The position numbers and the translations under genes are program-made. A stretch of DNA of 64,000 bases from assembly GCF_040549485.1 (NCBI RefSeq), contig NZ_JBEPTK010000001.1:434001-498000 (forward strand), read 5' to 3'. The DNA is from Constrictibacter sp. MBR-5. GTDB lineage: Bacteria > Pseudomonadota > Alphaproteobacteria > JAJUGE01. Below the pieces are notes generated by a model. That model saw nothing but the letters and a program-made list of their open reading frames with translations. It made no database searches and was not told the origin of the DNA. Below, in pieces: positions 35,073-46,027 of this stretch; the first letter of the stretch is position 1; each line of letters begins with the position of its first letter.

Positions 35073-35210
35073 TCAGCTCCCCATCCTGGCGATCGTGATG
35101 AAGTAGAACAGGACGACCAGAGCCACCAGCACGGCCAGCAGCGCGAGATTGCGACCGCGCCGGGCCCGGTGCATCTCCGACCGCGCCGGCTTCTTGCGCT
35201 CGTCCGCCAT
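35073..35210 (-). CDS. coxF: CoxF-like small cytochrome oxidase-associated protein (45 aa)
   Basis: Between ctaB and ctaG is a 45-residue frame: a basic N-terminus (MADERKKPARSEMHRARRGR), one membrane helix at about 21-41 (NLALLAVLVALVVLFYFITI) and ARMGS. The helix ending LVVLFYFITI and its position match the small CoxF proteins found at this place in rhizobial and related operons. It starts three bases after the ctaB stop and ends one base before ctaG. Function unknown, presumably oxidase assembly. Confidence 0.75.
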   Translation of the reverse strand: MADERKKPARSEMHRARRGRNLALLAVLVALVVLFYFITIARMGS

Positions 35211-35213
35211 GCC

Positions 35214-36134
35214 TCAGATCCCCCGGCCGACGGCGCCGTCGACGAGCAGCATCGCGAACAGCAGGAACAGATAGAGGATCGAGTAGCGGAACAGCTGCCG
35301 CGCCGCGCGCTCGCCCGTCTCGCGCCAGACGCGCCATGCGCAGAGCAGGAAGATCGCGCCGAGCAGGGCGGCGACGCCACCATAGAGCCAGCCGGCGAGG
35401 CCGACGAGGGCCGGGGCGACCCCGAGAGGCGCCAGGATCAGGCTGTAGATCAGGATCTGCCGCCGGGTCTCCCGGTCGCCTGCGACGACGGGCAGCATCG
35501 GTACGCCGGCCCGCGCATAGTCGCCGCTGCGGTACAGCGCCAGCGCCCAGAAGTGCGGCGGCGTCCACATGAAGATCAGGGCGAACAGCAGGATCGATTC
35601 CATGCTGATGCTGCCGGTGACGGCGGCCCAACCGACCATCGGCGGGAAGGCGCCGGCCGCGCCGCCGATCACGATGTTCTGCGGCGTGCGCCGCTTCAGC
35701 CACATCGTGTAGACGAAGACGTAGAAGGCGATGGTCAGGGCCAGCAGGGCGGCCGCGACGTGATTGACGGCGAGGCCCATCACCGTGACCGAGCCGACCG
35801 CCAGCACGATCCCGAAGCCAAGTGCCTCGTTCGGTGCGACGAGACCAGCCGGGATCGGCCGCGACTGGGTGCGGGTCATGACCGCGTCGATGTCGCGGTC
35901 GTACCACATGTTGATCGCACCGGACGCGCCGGCGCCGACCGCGACGCACAGGATAGCGGTGAGCGCCAGGACGGGATGCAGGTGCCCCGGCGCCAGCAGC
36001 ATCCCGGTGAGCGCGGTGAAGACGACGAGCGACATCACCCGCGGCTTCAGCAGTGCCAGCATCGCCGAAACGGGCGGGCCGTCCGTGAGGACGACCCGCT
36101 GCTCCGTGACCATTCTCGTACCCGTGTCTGCCAA
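35214..36134 (-). CDS. ctaB: Protoheme IX farnesyltransferase (heme O synthase)
   Basis: The UbiA-type prenyltransferase has the Asp-rich motif [20 protein letters not shown] and the second motif region [17 protein letters not shown], with about nine membrane helices from [19 protein letters not shown] onward. It farnesylates heme b to heme o for the aa3 oxidase. The start is uncertain: TTG 36134 has GGAGAGG five bases upstream (306 residues), whereas ATG 36113 (MVTEQR) has only a weak site. I took the TTG. It follows ctaD by 20 bases. Confidence 0.92.
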   Translation of the reverse strand: MADTGTRMVTEQRVVLTDGPPVSAMLALLKPRVMSLVVFTALTGMLLAPGHLHPVLALTAILCVAVGAGASGAINMWYDRDIDAVMTRTQSRPIPAGLVAPNEALGFGIVLAVGSVTVMGLAVNHVAAALLALTIAFYVFVYTMWLKRRTPQNIVIGGAAGAFPPMVGWAAVTGSISMESILLFALIFMWTPPHFWALALYRSGDYARAGVPMLPVVAGDRETRRQILIYSLILAPLGVAPALVGLAGWLYGGVAALLGAIFLLCAWRVWRETGERAARQLFRYSILYLFLLFAMLLVDGAVGRGI

Positions 36135-36154
36135 GATGCCCTCTCCAGCGCCCC

Positions 36155-37804
<1,650 letters not shown>

Positions 37805-37837
37805 TTACCGTGCGCCCGGATCAACCGGGCGCGCCTG

Positions 37838-38686
37838 CTAGCGTGCGTCCATGCCTCCGGCCGACGCGACGCGCCGTTCCGGCATATCGGCCCTCGCGAA
37901 CTTCTGCTGGGCGTCGGCCACCCATGCGGCGTAGGCCTCCTTCGATACGGCGTGCACCTCGATCGGCATGTAGGCGTGCCGCACGCCACAGAGTTCGGAG
38001 CACTGGCCGTAGTAGACGCCCTCGCGGTCGATCCGTACCCAGGTCTCGTTGAGACGGCCCGGCACGGCGTCGAGCTTCACGCCGAACGACGGCACCGTCC
38101 AGGAATGCAGGACGTCCGAGGCCGTGATCAGCAGGCGGATGTTCGTGTCCACCGGCAGCACGATCGGATTGTTCGTCGCGAGGAGGCGCGGCTGCTCCGG
38201 CTGGCGCTGATCGTCCTCCAGCATGAGGCTGTCGAACGTGAAGTTGCCGTTGTCCGGATATTCGTAGGACCAGTACCACTGCCGGCCGATCGCCTTCAGC
38301 GTCAGCTCCGCCTCGTCCGTACGGTCGAGATAGTAGAGCAGCTTGAAGGAGGGAACGGCGATCACGACCAGGATGATCACCGGAATGCCCGTCCAGAGGA
38401 CCTCGATCAGCGTGTTGTGCGAGGTCTTGGTCGGTTCCGGGTTCCGCTTCTCGTTGAAGCGGACCATCACATAGATCAGGAGCCCCAACACGAAGAGGGT
38501 GATCAGCGTGATGATCACCAGCAGCAGGTTGTGGAAATCCGCGATTCGCTCCGCTTGCGGCGTCGCGGCCGGCTGCAGGCCGAGCTCCCATGGCCGCGGC
38601 TGCTGTGCCGATGCTGGACCGGCCAGGACGGCGAGAGCCGCCGTCATCAGGACCGTCCGCAACCGATCCGACTTCCGTAGGATCAT
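37838..38686 (-). CDS. ctaC: Cytochrome c oxidase subunit II (CuA)
   Basis: ATG 38686 gives 282 residues: a signal peptide (to about ASA/QQ at 28), two membrane helices (about 52-75 and 92-112) and a periplasmic cupredoxin domain. CuA ligands are in VLHSWTVPSFG and YYGQCSELCGVRHAYMPIEV (Cys, Glu, Cys, His, Met). WQWYWSYEY-type aromatic cluster is seen as RQWYWSYEYPD. This is the first gene of the aa3 operon. The frame continues far upstream without coding character, so the signal peptide decides the start. AGGGG abuts the ATG closely. Confidence 0.95.
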   Translation of the reverse strand: MILRKSDRLRTVLMTAALAVLAGPASAQQPRPWELGLQPAATPQAERIADFHNLLLVIITLITLFVLGLLIYVMVRFNEKRNPEPTKTSHNTLIEVLWTGIPVIILVVIAVPSFKLLYYLDRTDEAELTLKAIGRQWYWSYEYPDNGNFTFDSLMLEDDQRQPEQPRLLATNNPIVLPVDTNIRLLITASDVLHSWTVPSFGVKLDAVPGRLNETWVRIDREGVYYGQCSELCGVRHAYMPIEVHAVSKEAYAAWVADAQQKFARADMPERRVASAGGMDAR

Positions 38687-39028
38687 CCCCTGCGTACCTC
38701 TCGATCGCTTATGGTCTCCAGGGCCGAGGGCGTCACAGCCGCGACCCGGAGTGTTCCAACATACGCCAGCAGACCGCCGTATCCGTGCGACCTGATGTCG
38801 CTCGATTGTCCGGTCTTGCCACGCCCCGCCCGCCGTCGCCGGGCCGTTCTCACGGTAGCCCAAACGCAGCGCGCACCTATATAACAGGCAGCCGTTGCGC
38901 GCCCAAGCCCGAACCAGACGCCCGTCCGCGGCCGGCTGCCGCGTCGGGGCGGCGACTTCGGCAACGGCGGTATCGTCGCCCGATCTGCACACGACCTGCT
39001 CGACCACCTGCACCGATACGGGGACCAC
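38687..39028. other. Gene-free divergent region between ctaC and tldD
   Basis: This 342-base interval must contain the promoters of the aa3 operon (minus) and tldD (plus). CTATATAAC at 38877-38885 is the most AT-rich element and may be part of a -10 region for tldD. I see no small gene with a ribosome binding site, no hairpin of note and no RNA motif. Confidence 0.45.
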
Positions 39029-40462
39029 ATGACCTGGATCAATGCGACCGACGAAATCTTCTTCGGCAATACCGGGCTCGACCGCGACCGCGTGACGCGC
39101 ATCGTCGCGGAGGCGCTCGACGGTGCCGACGACGGCGAGCTTTTCCTCGAGCACGCCGCGTCCGAGAGCCTCGTCTTCGACGACGGCCGGCTGCGCTCGG
39201 CCAGCTTCGACGTCAGCCGCGGCTTCGGTCTGCGTTCCGTCGCGGGCGAGGCCGCCGGCTACGCCCACGCCTCCGACCTCAGCGAGGAAGCGATCCGCCG
39301 CGCCGCGGAGACGGTGAAGGCGGTGCATGCCGGCCACGGCGGCACCCTGGCCGAGCCGCCGCAGGCGACGAATCGGGCGCTCTACACCGACGTGAACCCG
39401 CTTCAGCAGGTGCCCTTCGAGACGAAGGTCAAGCTGCTGGCGGAGATCGACGCCTATGCGCGCAGCCGCGACCCGCGCGTGCGCCAGGTGTCGGTCTCGC
39501 TCGGCGGCGAGTGGCAGGCGGTGCAGATCCTGCGTGCCGATGGTCACCGGGTGGGCGACATCCGTCCGCTGGTGCGCGTCAACGTCTCGGTGACCGTCGC
39601 CGACGGCGACAAGATGGAGAGCGGCTCGCACGGCGCCGGCGGCCGGCGCGGCTACGACATGTATATAGATCCCGCGCACTGGCACGCCGCGGTGGACGAG
39701 GCGCTGCGCCAAGCGGTGCTGAAGCTCGACGCCGTCGCGGCGCCCGCGGGCGAGATGCCGGTCGTGCTCGGGCCCGGCTGGCCCGGCGTGATGCTGCACG
39801 AGGCGGTCGGCCACGGTCTCGAGGGCGACTTCAACCGCAAGAAGACATCGGCCTTCGCAGGCCTGTTCGGCGAGCGGATTGCCGCACCGGGCGTGACCGT
39901 GGTGGACGACGGCACCCTGCCCGACCGGCGCGGCTCGATCAGCGTCGACGACGAGGGCACGCCGTCGAACCGGACCGTGCTGATCGAGGACGGGCGCCTC
40001 GTCGGCTTCATGCAGGACCGGATGAACGCGCGCCTGATGGGCATGCGGCCGACCGGCAACGGCCGGCGCCAGTCCTTCGCGCACATCCCCATGCCGCGCA
40101 TGACCAACACCTACATGCTGGGCGGCGACCGCGACCCGGCGGAGATCATCGCCTCGGTGAAGCGCGGCCTCTACGCCGTCAATTTCGGCGGCGGCCAGGT
40201 CGACATCACCAGCGGCAAGTTCGTGTTCTCCGCCTCCGAGGCCTACCTGATCGAGGACGGCAAGGTGACCGCCCCGGTCAAGGGCGCCACCCTGATCGGC
40301 AACGGCGCAGACGCCCTCACCCGCATCGACATGATCGGCAACGACATGAAGATGGACGAGGGCATCGGCACCTGCGGCAAGGAGGGCCAGGGCGTGCCGG
40401 TCGGCGTCGGCCAGCCGACGCTGCGGATCGACAAGCTGACGGTGGGCGGCACGGCCGCATAG
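39029..40462 (+). CDS. tldD: TldD metalloprotease subunit
   Basis: The 477-residue protein fits TldD: GFGLRSVAGEAAGYAHASDL in the N-terminal domain, the zinc-binding MLHEAVGHGLEGDFNRKKTS (HEAVGH), DDEGTPSNRTVLIEDG, MTNTYMLGGDRDPAEII and the C-terminal GNDMKMDEGIGTCGKEGQGV. TldD pairs with TldE/PmbA to digest unfolded peptides and mature certain modified peptides. No tldE is in the window, which is normal. The DUF1289-GFA gene follows 15 bases later. Confidence 0.94.
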   Translation: MTWINATDEIFFGNTGLDRDRVTRIVAEALDGADDGELFLEHAASESLVFDDGRLRSASFDVSRGFGLRSVAGEAAGYAHASDLSEEAIRRAAETVKAVHAGHGGTLAEPPQATNRALYTDVNPLQQVPFETKVKLLAEIDAYARSRDPRVRQVSVSLGGEWQAVQILRADGHRVGDIRPLVRVNVSVTVADGDKMESGSHGAGGRRGYDMYIDPAHWHAAVDEALRQAVLKLDAVAAPAGEMPVVLGPGWPGVMLHEAVGHGLEGDFNRKKTSAFAGLFGERIAAPGVTVVDDGTLPDRRGSISVDDEGTPSNRTVLIEDGRLVGFMQDRMNARLMGMRPTGNGRRQSFAHIPMPRMTNTYMLGGDRDPAEIIASVKRGLYAVNFGGGQVDITSGKFVFSASEAYLIEDGKVTAPVKGATLIGNGADALTRIDMIGNDMKMDEGIGTCGKEGQGVPVGVGQPTLRIDKLTVGGTAA

Positions 40463-40477
40463 GCCGGGCGAGCACGC

Positions 40478-41113
40478 ATGGGCAAGAAGAAGAAGATCGC
40501 CTCGCCCTGCATCGGGGTCTGCAAGATCGACCGCGCCAGCGGCTTCTGCGTCGGCTGCGCCCGCACGCCGGCGGAGATCCGCCGCTGGAAGCGCGGCGAC
40601 GAGGATGAGAAGCGTCTGATTCTCGCCGCACTGGCCGGGCGCATGCCGGCCGCGACCCCGGGCAAGCTGCGCACGCATACCGGCGGCTGCCATTGCGGCA
40701 ACATCGCCGTGGCCTTCGAGACGCGCCGCAAGCGCAAGGCCCTGCGGCCGCGCGCCTGCCAGTGCGGGTTCTGTCGTGCCCATGGCGCGCGCACCGTCGC
40801 CGATCCCGAGGGCGCGCTGCGCGTCGCGGTGGCGGACACGGCGCGGTGCAGCCTCTACCGCTTCGGGCTGCAGACCGCCGATTACCTGATCTGCCGCGAC
40901 TGCGGGGTATACGTCGCCGCCGTCATGCGCGACGGCGACGCGGCGTGGGCGACGCTGAACATCAACGCCCTCGCGGACGCCGCGAAGTTTCCGAAGAAGA
41001 CCTTGCCCGTCGACTACGACGCGGAGGACGTCGCCGGCCGGGTCGCACGGCGGCGCACGGCCTGGACGCCGGTCATCGACCTCAGCCTGGGCGGGCGGCG
41101 GGAGGCCGCCTGA
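40478..41113 (+). CDS. DUF1289 domain fused to a GFA/CENP-V-type zinc domain
   Basis: The 211-residue protein joins two small zinc modules. Residues 8-45 are a DUF1289 unit (SPCIGVCKID, then GFCVGCARTPAEIRRW) with its four cysteines. Residues 65-170 are a GFA-type fold (glutathione-dependent formaldehyde-activating enzyme-like): GGCHCGNIAVAFE, ACQCGFCRAHGARTV and YLICRDCGVYVAAV, carrying all expected zinc cysteines. GFA-like proteins bind zinc but most have no proven activity. It lies directly behind tldD. The continuous frame and good codon use argue against an artefact. Confidence 0.82.
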   Translation: MGKKKKIASPCIGVCKIDRASGFCVGCARTPAEIRRWKRGDEDEKRLILAALAGRMPAATPGKLRTHTGGCHCGNIAVAFETRRKRKALRPRACQCGFCRAHGARTVADPEGALRVAVADTARCSLYRFGLQTADYLICRDCGVYVAAVMRDGDAAWATLNINALADAAKFPKKTLPVDYDAEDVAGRVARRRTAWTPVIDLSLGGRREAA

Positions 41114-41209
41114 AGCACGGTCGTGGCGTCGTCCCGGCGCCGTCCTCCCCTTGCCGCCGCGGCGGGGCGCGCTGCATAGTCCCGCCGCCGACCAAGGAGG
41201 GACGAACGG

Positions 41210-42103
41210 ATGGCTGACAAGAAACCGGTTCTGGGCTTCATCGGTCTCGGCGTCATGGGCAAGCCCATGTGCCGCAACCTGGCTCTCAAGTCCGGAACGA
41301 AGGTGATCGCGGCCGACCTGCGGCCCGAGCCGCTCGCCGAACTGGCCGCGGACGGCGTCGAGGCGGCGCAGTCCATCCCCGACCTCGTCGGCAAGTGCGA
41401 CATCATCTTCCTGTCGCTGCCCGGCGAGAAGGAGGTGCGGCAGATCTGCCTCGGTGCCGGCGGCCTGATCGAGCATGTCCGCGAGGGCCAGACGGTGGTC
41501 GACACGAGCACCGCGCCGGTGACCCTGTCGCAGGAACTCGGCAAGCGCTTCGCCGAGAAGGGCGTCGACTTCGCCGACGCGCCGGTGGCGCGCACGCGCC
41601 AGGCGGCGATCGACGGCACGCTGGCGATCACGGTGGGCGGCGACGCCGCCGTTCTGGAGCGCATCCGGCCCTACCTCGCCTGCATGGCGAACGAGATCAC
41701 CCACTGCGGCGGCCACGGCGCCGGCGAGGCGGTGAAGCTGCTGAACAACATGCTGGTGACGATGACCACGGTGGCGCTCGCCGAGGCGGTCACGGTGGCG
41801 CGCGAATCGGGCGTCGTATCCGACAAGGTGCTGTTCGAGGCGATGAGCAAGGGTTCGGCCGACAGCTTCGTGCTGCGCAACCACGGCATGAAGTCGCTGC
41901 TGCCGGACGACCACCCGCTGCGCGCCTTCCCGGTCACCTACATGCTGAAGGACCTGAGCTACGCCCTCCAGCTCGCCGAGAATGCCGGCCTCAGCCTGCG
42001 CAGCGCCAACGTGGTGAAGGGGCTGCTGGAGCGGACGATCGAACTCGGCCACGGCGAGAAGTACCACACGGCCGTCGTGAAGGCGGTCGAAGAGAAGGCC
42101 TGA
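41210..42103 (+). CDS. Beta-hydroxyacid dehydrogenase (3-hydroxyisobutyrate dehydrogenase family)
   Basis: AAGGAGG precedes the ATG. The 297-residue enzyme has the NAD(P) loop GFIGLGVMGKPMCRNLA, the substrate-site pattern VDTSTAPVTLSQELGKRF, DAPVARTRQAAIDGTLAI (usual DAPVSGG replaced by DAPVARTR), and the catalytic Lys in GAGEAVKLLNNMLV. The family oxidises short beta-hydroxyacids such as 3-hydroxyisobutyrate, tartronate semialdehyde or glyoxylate derivatives. The altered substrate loop makes the exact substrate uncertain. A 2-hydroxyacid dehydrogenase gene follows. Confidence 0.85.
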   Translation: MADKKPVLGFIGLGVMGKPMCRNLALKSGTKVIAADLRPEPLAELAADGVEAAQSIPDLVGKCDIIFLSLPGEKEVRQICLGAGGLIEHVREGQTVVDTSTAPVTLSQELGKRFAEKGVDFADAPVARTRQAAIDGTLAITVGGDAAVLERIRPYLACMANEITHCGGHGAGEAVKLLNNMLVTMTTVALAEAVTVARESGVVSDKVLFEAMSKGSADSFVLRNHGMKSLLPDDHPLRAFPVTYMLKDLSYALQLAENAGLSLRSANVVKGLLERTIELGHGEKYHTAVVKAVEEKA

Positions 42104-42224
42104 GGAGACCGGGCCGGGGGCGCCTTCCCGGCCCGCGAACCTCGCCCTTGTGCCCTGCCCTTGCGGCGACGATCATCTGCGCCGACTGCCGCGCGCGCCA
42201 TGCGCGACCGAGGAGAAGCCGCCA

Positions 42225-43172
42225 ATGGACAAGCCCGAACTGCTGGTGGTCGCCCGCCAGCCCGACTATCTGCTCGACGATCTCGCGAAGGATTTCGTCC
42301 TGCACCGCCTCGACGTGGCGGCGGATCCCGACAGGCTGGTCGAGGAGGTCGGCCCACGCATCCGCGGCGCGCTCGCCGGCGGCATGAAGGGTCCGGACGC
42401 GGCGCTGATCGCTCGCCTGCCGAAGCTGGAGATCATCTCGTCGAACAGCGTCGGCTACGACGCGACGGACGTGCCGGCGGCGCATGCGCGCAACGTCATC
42501 GTGACCCATACGCCGGACGTCCTGACCGACGATGTCGCCGATCTCGCCATGACGCTGATGCTGATGATCGGCCGGCGCATCGGCGAGGCCGAACGCTTCA
42601 TCCGCGAGGGCCGCTGGCCGCAGGGCCCGATGCCGCTCGCCGTGAAGGTCAGCGGCAAGCGCCTGGGCATCGTCGGCATGGGCCGCATCGGCACCGCCGT
42701 GGCGCGCCGCGCCACCGGCTTCGGCATGGATATCGCCTATACCGACATCGTGGTAAAGGGCAACGCGCCCTACGCCTTTGTGCCCAGCCTGCACGACCTC
42801 GCCCGGCAGAGCGATTTCCTTCTCGTCTCCTGCGTCGGCGGGCCGACGACGCGCGGACTGATCGATGCCGCCGTGCTCGACGCGCTCGGGCCGAAGAGCT
42901 TCCTCGTCAACATCGCCCGCGGCACCATCGTGAACGAGCCGGACCTGGTGAAGGCGCTGAAGGAGAAGCGGATCGCCGGCGCCGGCCTCGACGTCTTCTT
43001 CGACGAGCCGCACGCCCCGCCGGAGCTGTTCGAGATGGACAACGTCGTCATCACGCCGCACGTCGCCAGCGCCACCAACGAGACGCGCCGCGCCATGGCC
43101 GATCTCGTCGCCGCCAACCTGCGCGCGCACTTCTCCGGCCGCCCGGTACTGACCCCAGTGCCGAAGGGGTGA
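42225..43172 (+). CDS. D-2-hydroxyacid dehydrogenase (glyoxylate/hydroxypyruvate reductase type)
   Basis: Start ATG 42225 (GAGGAGAAGCCGCC upstream) gives 315 residues. The NAD(P) loop is GIVGMGRIGTAVARRA. Catalytic residues are Arg in LVNIARGTIVNE, Glu in DVFFDEPHAP and His in VITPHVASAT. Such enzymes reduce glyoxylate, hydroxypyruvate or related 2-keto acids. With the adjacent beta-hydroxyacid dehydrogenase it could serve C2/C3 acid metabolism, as could malate synthase at 60.4 kb; that link is inference. Confidence 0.88.
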   Translation: MDKPELLVVARQPDYLLDDLAKDFVLHRLDVAADPDRLVEEVGPRIRGALAGGMKGPDAALIARLPKLEIISSNSVGYDATDVPAAHARNVIVTHTPDVLTDDVADLAMTLMLMIGRRIGEAERFIREGRWPQGPMPLAVKVSGKRLGIVGMGRIGTAVARRATGFGMDIAYTDIVVKGNAPYAFVPSLHDLARQSDFLLVSCVGGPTTRGLIDAAVLDALGPKSFLVNIARGTIVNEPDLVKALKEKRIAGAGLDVFFDEPHAPPELFEMDNVVITPHVASATNETRRAMADLVAANLRAHFSGRPVLTPVPKG

Positions 43173-43200
43173 TCCGCAGGATGACGAGGGACAACCTGTC

Positions 43201-44262
43201 GTGAATTCCACGCCCCCGGTGCCGACAGGACGTCCGCAAGACGATCCGCGGGTGATGGTCCATCTCGCGATGGTCATGCTCGCCAAGGACAAGCCCGACG
43301 AGGCTCGCCGGCTGGCCGGAAGGGCGCTCGCCCTCGAGCCGCATTGCGGCGAGATCGTCGCGCGGGCGACCGAGGTCCTCAATCGGGCGGTACCCGACTG
43401 GCACTTCTCGATCGTCCGCGACCAGGGCCGGAACGACGCCTATGAGACGGCGCTCGTCCGCATGGTGAAGCCGGACGACCTGGTGCTGGAGATCGGGGCG
43501 GGGTCCGGCCTGCTGTCGATGATGGCGGCGCGCGCGGGAGCACGGCGCGTCGTCGCCTGCGAGATGATGCCGGCCGTCGCCGAGGCGGCCGAGATCGTCG
43601 TCCGGCACAACGGCCTCTCCGACCGCGTGCGGATCGTCGCGAAGCACTCCAAGGACCTGGCCGTCGGGCCGGACTTGCCCGAGCCGGCGGATCTGCTGGT
43701 CCAGGAGATCATCTCGAACGACGTTCTCGGGCAGAGCGTGTCACAGGCGATCGAGGACGCGTCGCGCCGGTTGCTGAAGCCGGGTGCGCGCATGATCCCG
43801 GCGGCGGCGACCGTCAGGGTGGCCCTGGCGCAGGATGCGCGGGCCGATCGGCGCAGGACAGGACCGGTGTCCGGCTTCGACCTGTCGCCCTTCAACCGGG
43901 TGGCGCCGCCAAGATACAGGCTCTCCGCAGACGACGACCGGCTGACGATGCGTAGCGCGCCGGCCGATCTGGCGACTTACGATTTCCAGGGCGGCGGCCC
44001 CTTCCCACGCACCTCGCATCGCGCCGAACTGACCGCCGACGGCGGGCCGGTGACCGGAGTCGTGCAGTGGATGCGGCTGCAGATGGACGACGCCGGGGAG
44101 GTCTTCTACGAGAACAGGCCCGGCCCCGGCAGCACCTCCGCCTGGGCGGTGCTGCACCACTGCCTGCCGGAACCCATCGAGAGCCACCCCGGCCAGCGCT
44201 TCGCCGTGGTCGGCAGCGACGACCGCAAGCGGCTGCTGATCTGGGCCGATCCGATCGACTGA
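43201..44262 (+). CDS. PRMT-like class I SAM-dependent methyltransferase
   Basis: GTG 43201 begins a 353-residue protein. After an N-terminal helical region (about 1-65, possibly one TPR-like repeat: MVMLAKDKPDEARRLAGRAL) comes the SAM site VLEIGAGSGLLSMMAARAGA, ACEMMPAVAEAAEIV, and DLLVQEIISNDVLGQS, which occupies the double-Glu loop position of arginine methyltransferases (PRMT7-like bacterial group). The C-terminal half is beta-rich (WMRLQMDDAGEVFYENRPGP). The substrate could be a protein arginine or a small molecule. The start is weak: GAGGGA lies 12 bases upstream. Confidence 0.75.
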   Translation: MNSTPPVPTGRPQDDPRVMVHLAMVMLAKDKPDEARRLAGRALALEPHCGEIVARATEVLNRAVPDWHFSIVRDQGRNDAYETALVRMVKPDDLVLEIGAGSGLLSMMAARAGARRVVACEMMPAVAEAAEIVVRHNGLSDRVRIVAKHSKDLAVGPDLPEPADLLVQEIISNDVLGQSVSQAIEDASRRLLKPGARMIPAAATVRVALAQDARADRRRTGPVSGFDLSPFNRVAPPRYRLSADDDRLTMRSAPADLATYDFQGGGPFPRTSHRAELTADGGPVTGVVQWMRLQMDDAGEVFYENRPGPGSTSAWAVLHHCLPEPIESHPGQRFAVVGSDDRKRLLIWADPID

Positions 44263-44269
44263 GGCGGCG

Positions 44270-44869
44270 TCAGACCATCGGCACGTGCCCCGGCTGCGCC
44301 GCCACCCGGTCCAGCCAGGCGCGGACGGCAGGATAGGCGGAAAGGTCGAAGCCGCCCTCGTGCGCGACATGGGTGTAAGCGTAGAGGGCGATGTCGGCGA
44401 TCGTGTAGCGCCCGCCGGCGAACCAGTCGCGCTTCGAAAGCTCGCCTTCCATGACGCCGAGCGCCGCATAGCCGCCCGGCCGCTTCTCGTCGAGCCTGGC
44501 GCGATATTCCTCCGGCTGCTTCAGATAGTGCAGCCAGTAGCGCGAGGTCGCGATGTAGGGCTCGTGGCTGTATTGCTCGAAGAACAGCCACTGCATGACG
44601 AAGGCGCGCTGCAGCCGGTCCTCCGGCATCCACGGCGTCCCTTCGGCCAGCCAGCAGAGCATGGCGTTCGACTCGGCCAGATGGACGCCGGGCTCGACCT
44701 CGAGCAACGGCACCCGGCCGTTGGGGTTCTTCGCCAGGAAGGCGGGCGTGCGCGTCTCGCCGCCCGGAACGTTCATCTCGACCCACCGGTACGGGATGCC
44801 GCGCAGCTCCATCAGCAGCCGCGGCTTATAGCAGTTGCCCGACTGGCGGTCGCCGTAGAGCGTCAGCAT
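44270..44869 (-). CDS. Glutathione S-transferase
   Basis: The 199-residue protein has the thioredoxin-like N-terminal domain (LTLYGDRQSGNCYKPRLLME, NPNGRVPLLE, LAESNAMLCWLA with the glutathione-binding Glu-Ser) and the helical C-terminal domain with RYTIADIALYAYTHVA (the N-capping box Thr-x-x-Asp). It resembles bacterial beta/nu-like GSTs of unknown substrate. It converges on the methyltransferase gene with seven bases between stops. Confidence 0.88.
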   Translation of the reverse strand: MLTLYGDRQSGNCYKPRLLMELRGIPYRWVEMNVPGGETRTPAFLAKNPNGRVPLLEVEPGVHLAESNAMLCWLAEGTPWMPEDRLQRAFVMQWLFFEQYSHEPYIATSRYWLHYLKQPEEYRARLDEKRPGGYAALGVMEGELSKRDWFAGGRYTIADIALYAYTHVAHEGGFDLSAYPAVRAWLDRVAAQPGHVPMV

Positions 44870-44957
44870 CGCACCCCTCCCCTGCGTGATGGAGCGATGC
44901 TAGCCGCCGCGGGCCGGGCCGCAAACGAGCGTTGCTAATGCCCCGGATCAAAGCCGC

Positions 44958-45878
44958 TCATGCGACCGCCGCCTGCCGCTTCAGCCACGCCGCATAGGCG
45001 GCGAAGCCCTCGGCCAGGCCGATGCGCGCCGCGAATCCGAGGTCGGCCGCCGCGGCCTCGCAGGCGATCGGGCCCTTGGCGTCCTCGCCCGGGAACGGCC
45101 CGGAACCGATCTCGATATCGGCGGCGGGCAGCACCTGCCGGACGATGTCGGCGATCTCCCGCAGGGTGCGATGGCCGCCGGGCCCGATATTGTAGGCGTG
45201 GCGCGGCAGCGTCTCGGCGAACAGCGCCCGGACGACGCCTTCGACGATGTCGTCGACATGGATGTACTCGCGCATCGCGTCGCCGCCGTGCGGCAGCCGC
45301 GTCGGCACGCCCTTCAATGCATCGGTGAGCATGTCCCGCACCAGGCAGTCGGTCGTGCGCCGCGGGCCATAGACGGTACCGAGGCGCAGCGAGGTGCCCT
45401 CGAAGCGCCCGCCCGCCACGTAGCCCCGCATGATCGCCTCGCCCGCCACCTTGCTGGCGCCGTACGGATCGTAGGCGTTGAGCGGTGCGGCCTCGGTCAC
45501 CGGCCGGTCGACCGGCTGCGGTCCGTAGGCGGCGCGCGACGAGGCGAAGACCACGCGCCGCACGCCGAACCCGGCGGCGGCCGCGCACAGGGTCATCGTG
45601 CCCTGGACGTTGACGGTGAAGACGTGGTGCGGCCGGTCGTTCGCCACCATGGGGCCGGAAATGCCGCCGAAATGCGCGATGGTCTCGACGCCGTGAGCCT
45701 TCAGCACGCGATAGAACGCATGCACGTCGTTGATGTCTGCCGCGGTCGCCGGAAACGGGGCGTCCTTCGCCGCCACCAGGTCCATGCCGACAACCGCGTG
45801 ACCTTCCGCCGCCAGCCGGCGGGCCAGAGCGAACCCGACCAGGCCGTTGGCGCCGGTGACGAGGATGCTGCCGCTCAT
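44958..45878 (-). CDS. NAD-dependent epimerase/dehydratase (extended SDR)
   Basis: GGAGGTGGCGGC before ATG 45878 sets the start; the product has 306 residues. It shows the Rossmann motif ILVTGANGLVGFALARRL, HFGGISGPM, the catalytic Ser/Ser region VVFASSRAAYG, the catalytic YGASKVAGE (Tyr-x3-Lys) and LRLGTVYGPRR. Extended SDRs of this kind act on nucleotide sugars or acids such as uronates; the substrate is open. It is oriented like the GST gene, 88 bases before it. Confidence 0.86.
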   Translation of the reverse strand: MSGSILVTGANGLVGFALARRLAAEGHAVVGMDLVAAKDAPFPATAADINDVHAFYRVLKAHGVETIAHFGGISGPMVANDRPHHVFTVNVQGTMTLCAAAAGFGVRRVVFASSRAAYGPQPVDRPVTEAAPLNAYDPYGASKVAGEAIMRGYVAGGRFEGTSLRLGTVYGPRRTTDCLVRDMLTDALKGVPTRLPHGGDAMREYIHVDDIVEGVVRALFAETLPRHAYNIGPGGHRTLREIADIVRQVLPAADIEIGSGPFPGEDAKGPIACEAAAADLGFAARIGLAEGFAAYAAWLKRQAAVA

Positions 45879-46027
45879 GCCGCCACCTCCCGCTCGGGGT
45901 CGACGGCGCAGGGTGCGGCATGCGGCTGGCGGGGATCGTTCGGCACGGGCGTCTCCGGGCTGGTTCTTCGCTCTCCTGGACACAAGATCCATGCCATGCT
46001 CGGACGGTCCAAAGCCATGGAGAAGTC

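Noticed and set aside
38687-42067. A minus-strand frame extending ctaC upstream to more than 1400 codons
   Set aside because: It runs antisense through tldD, the GFA fusion and the dehydrogenase gene; the ctaC signal peptide marks the true start.
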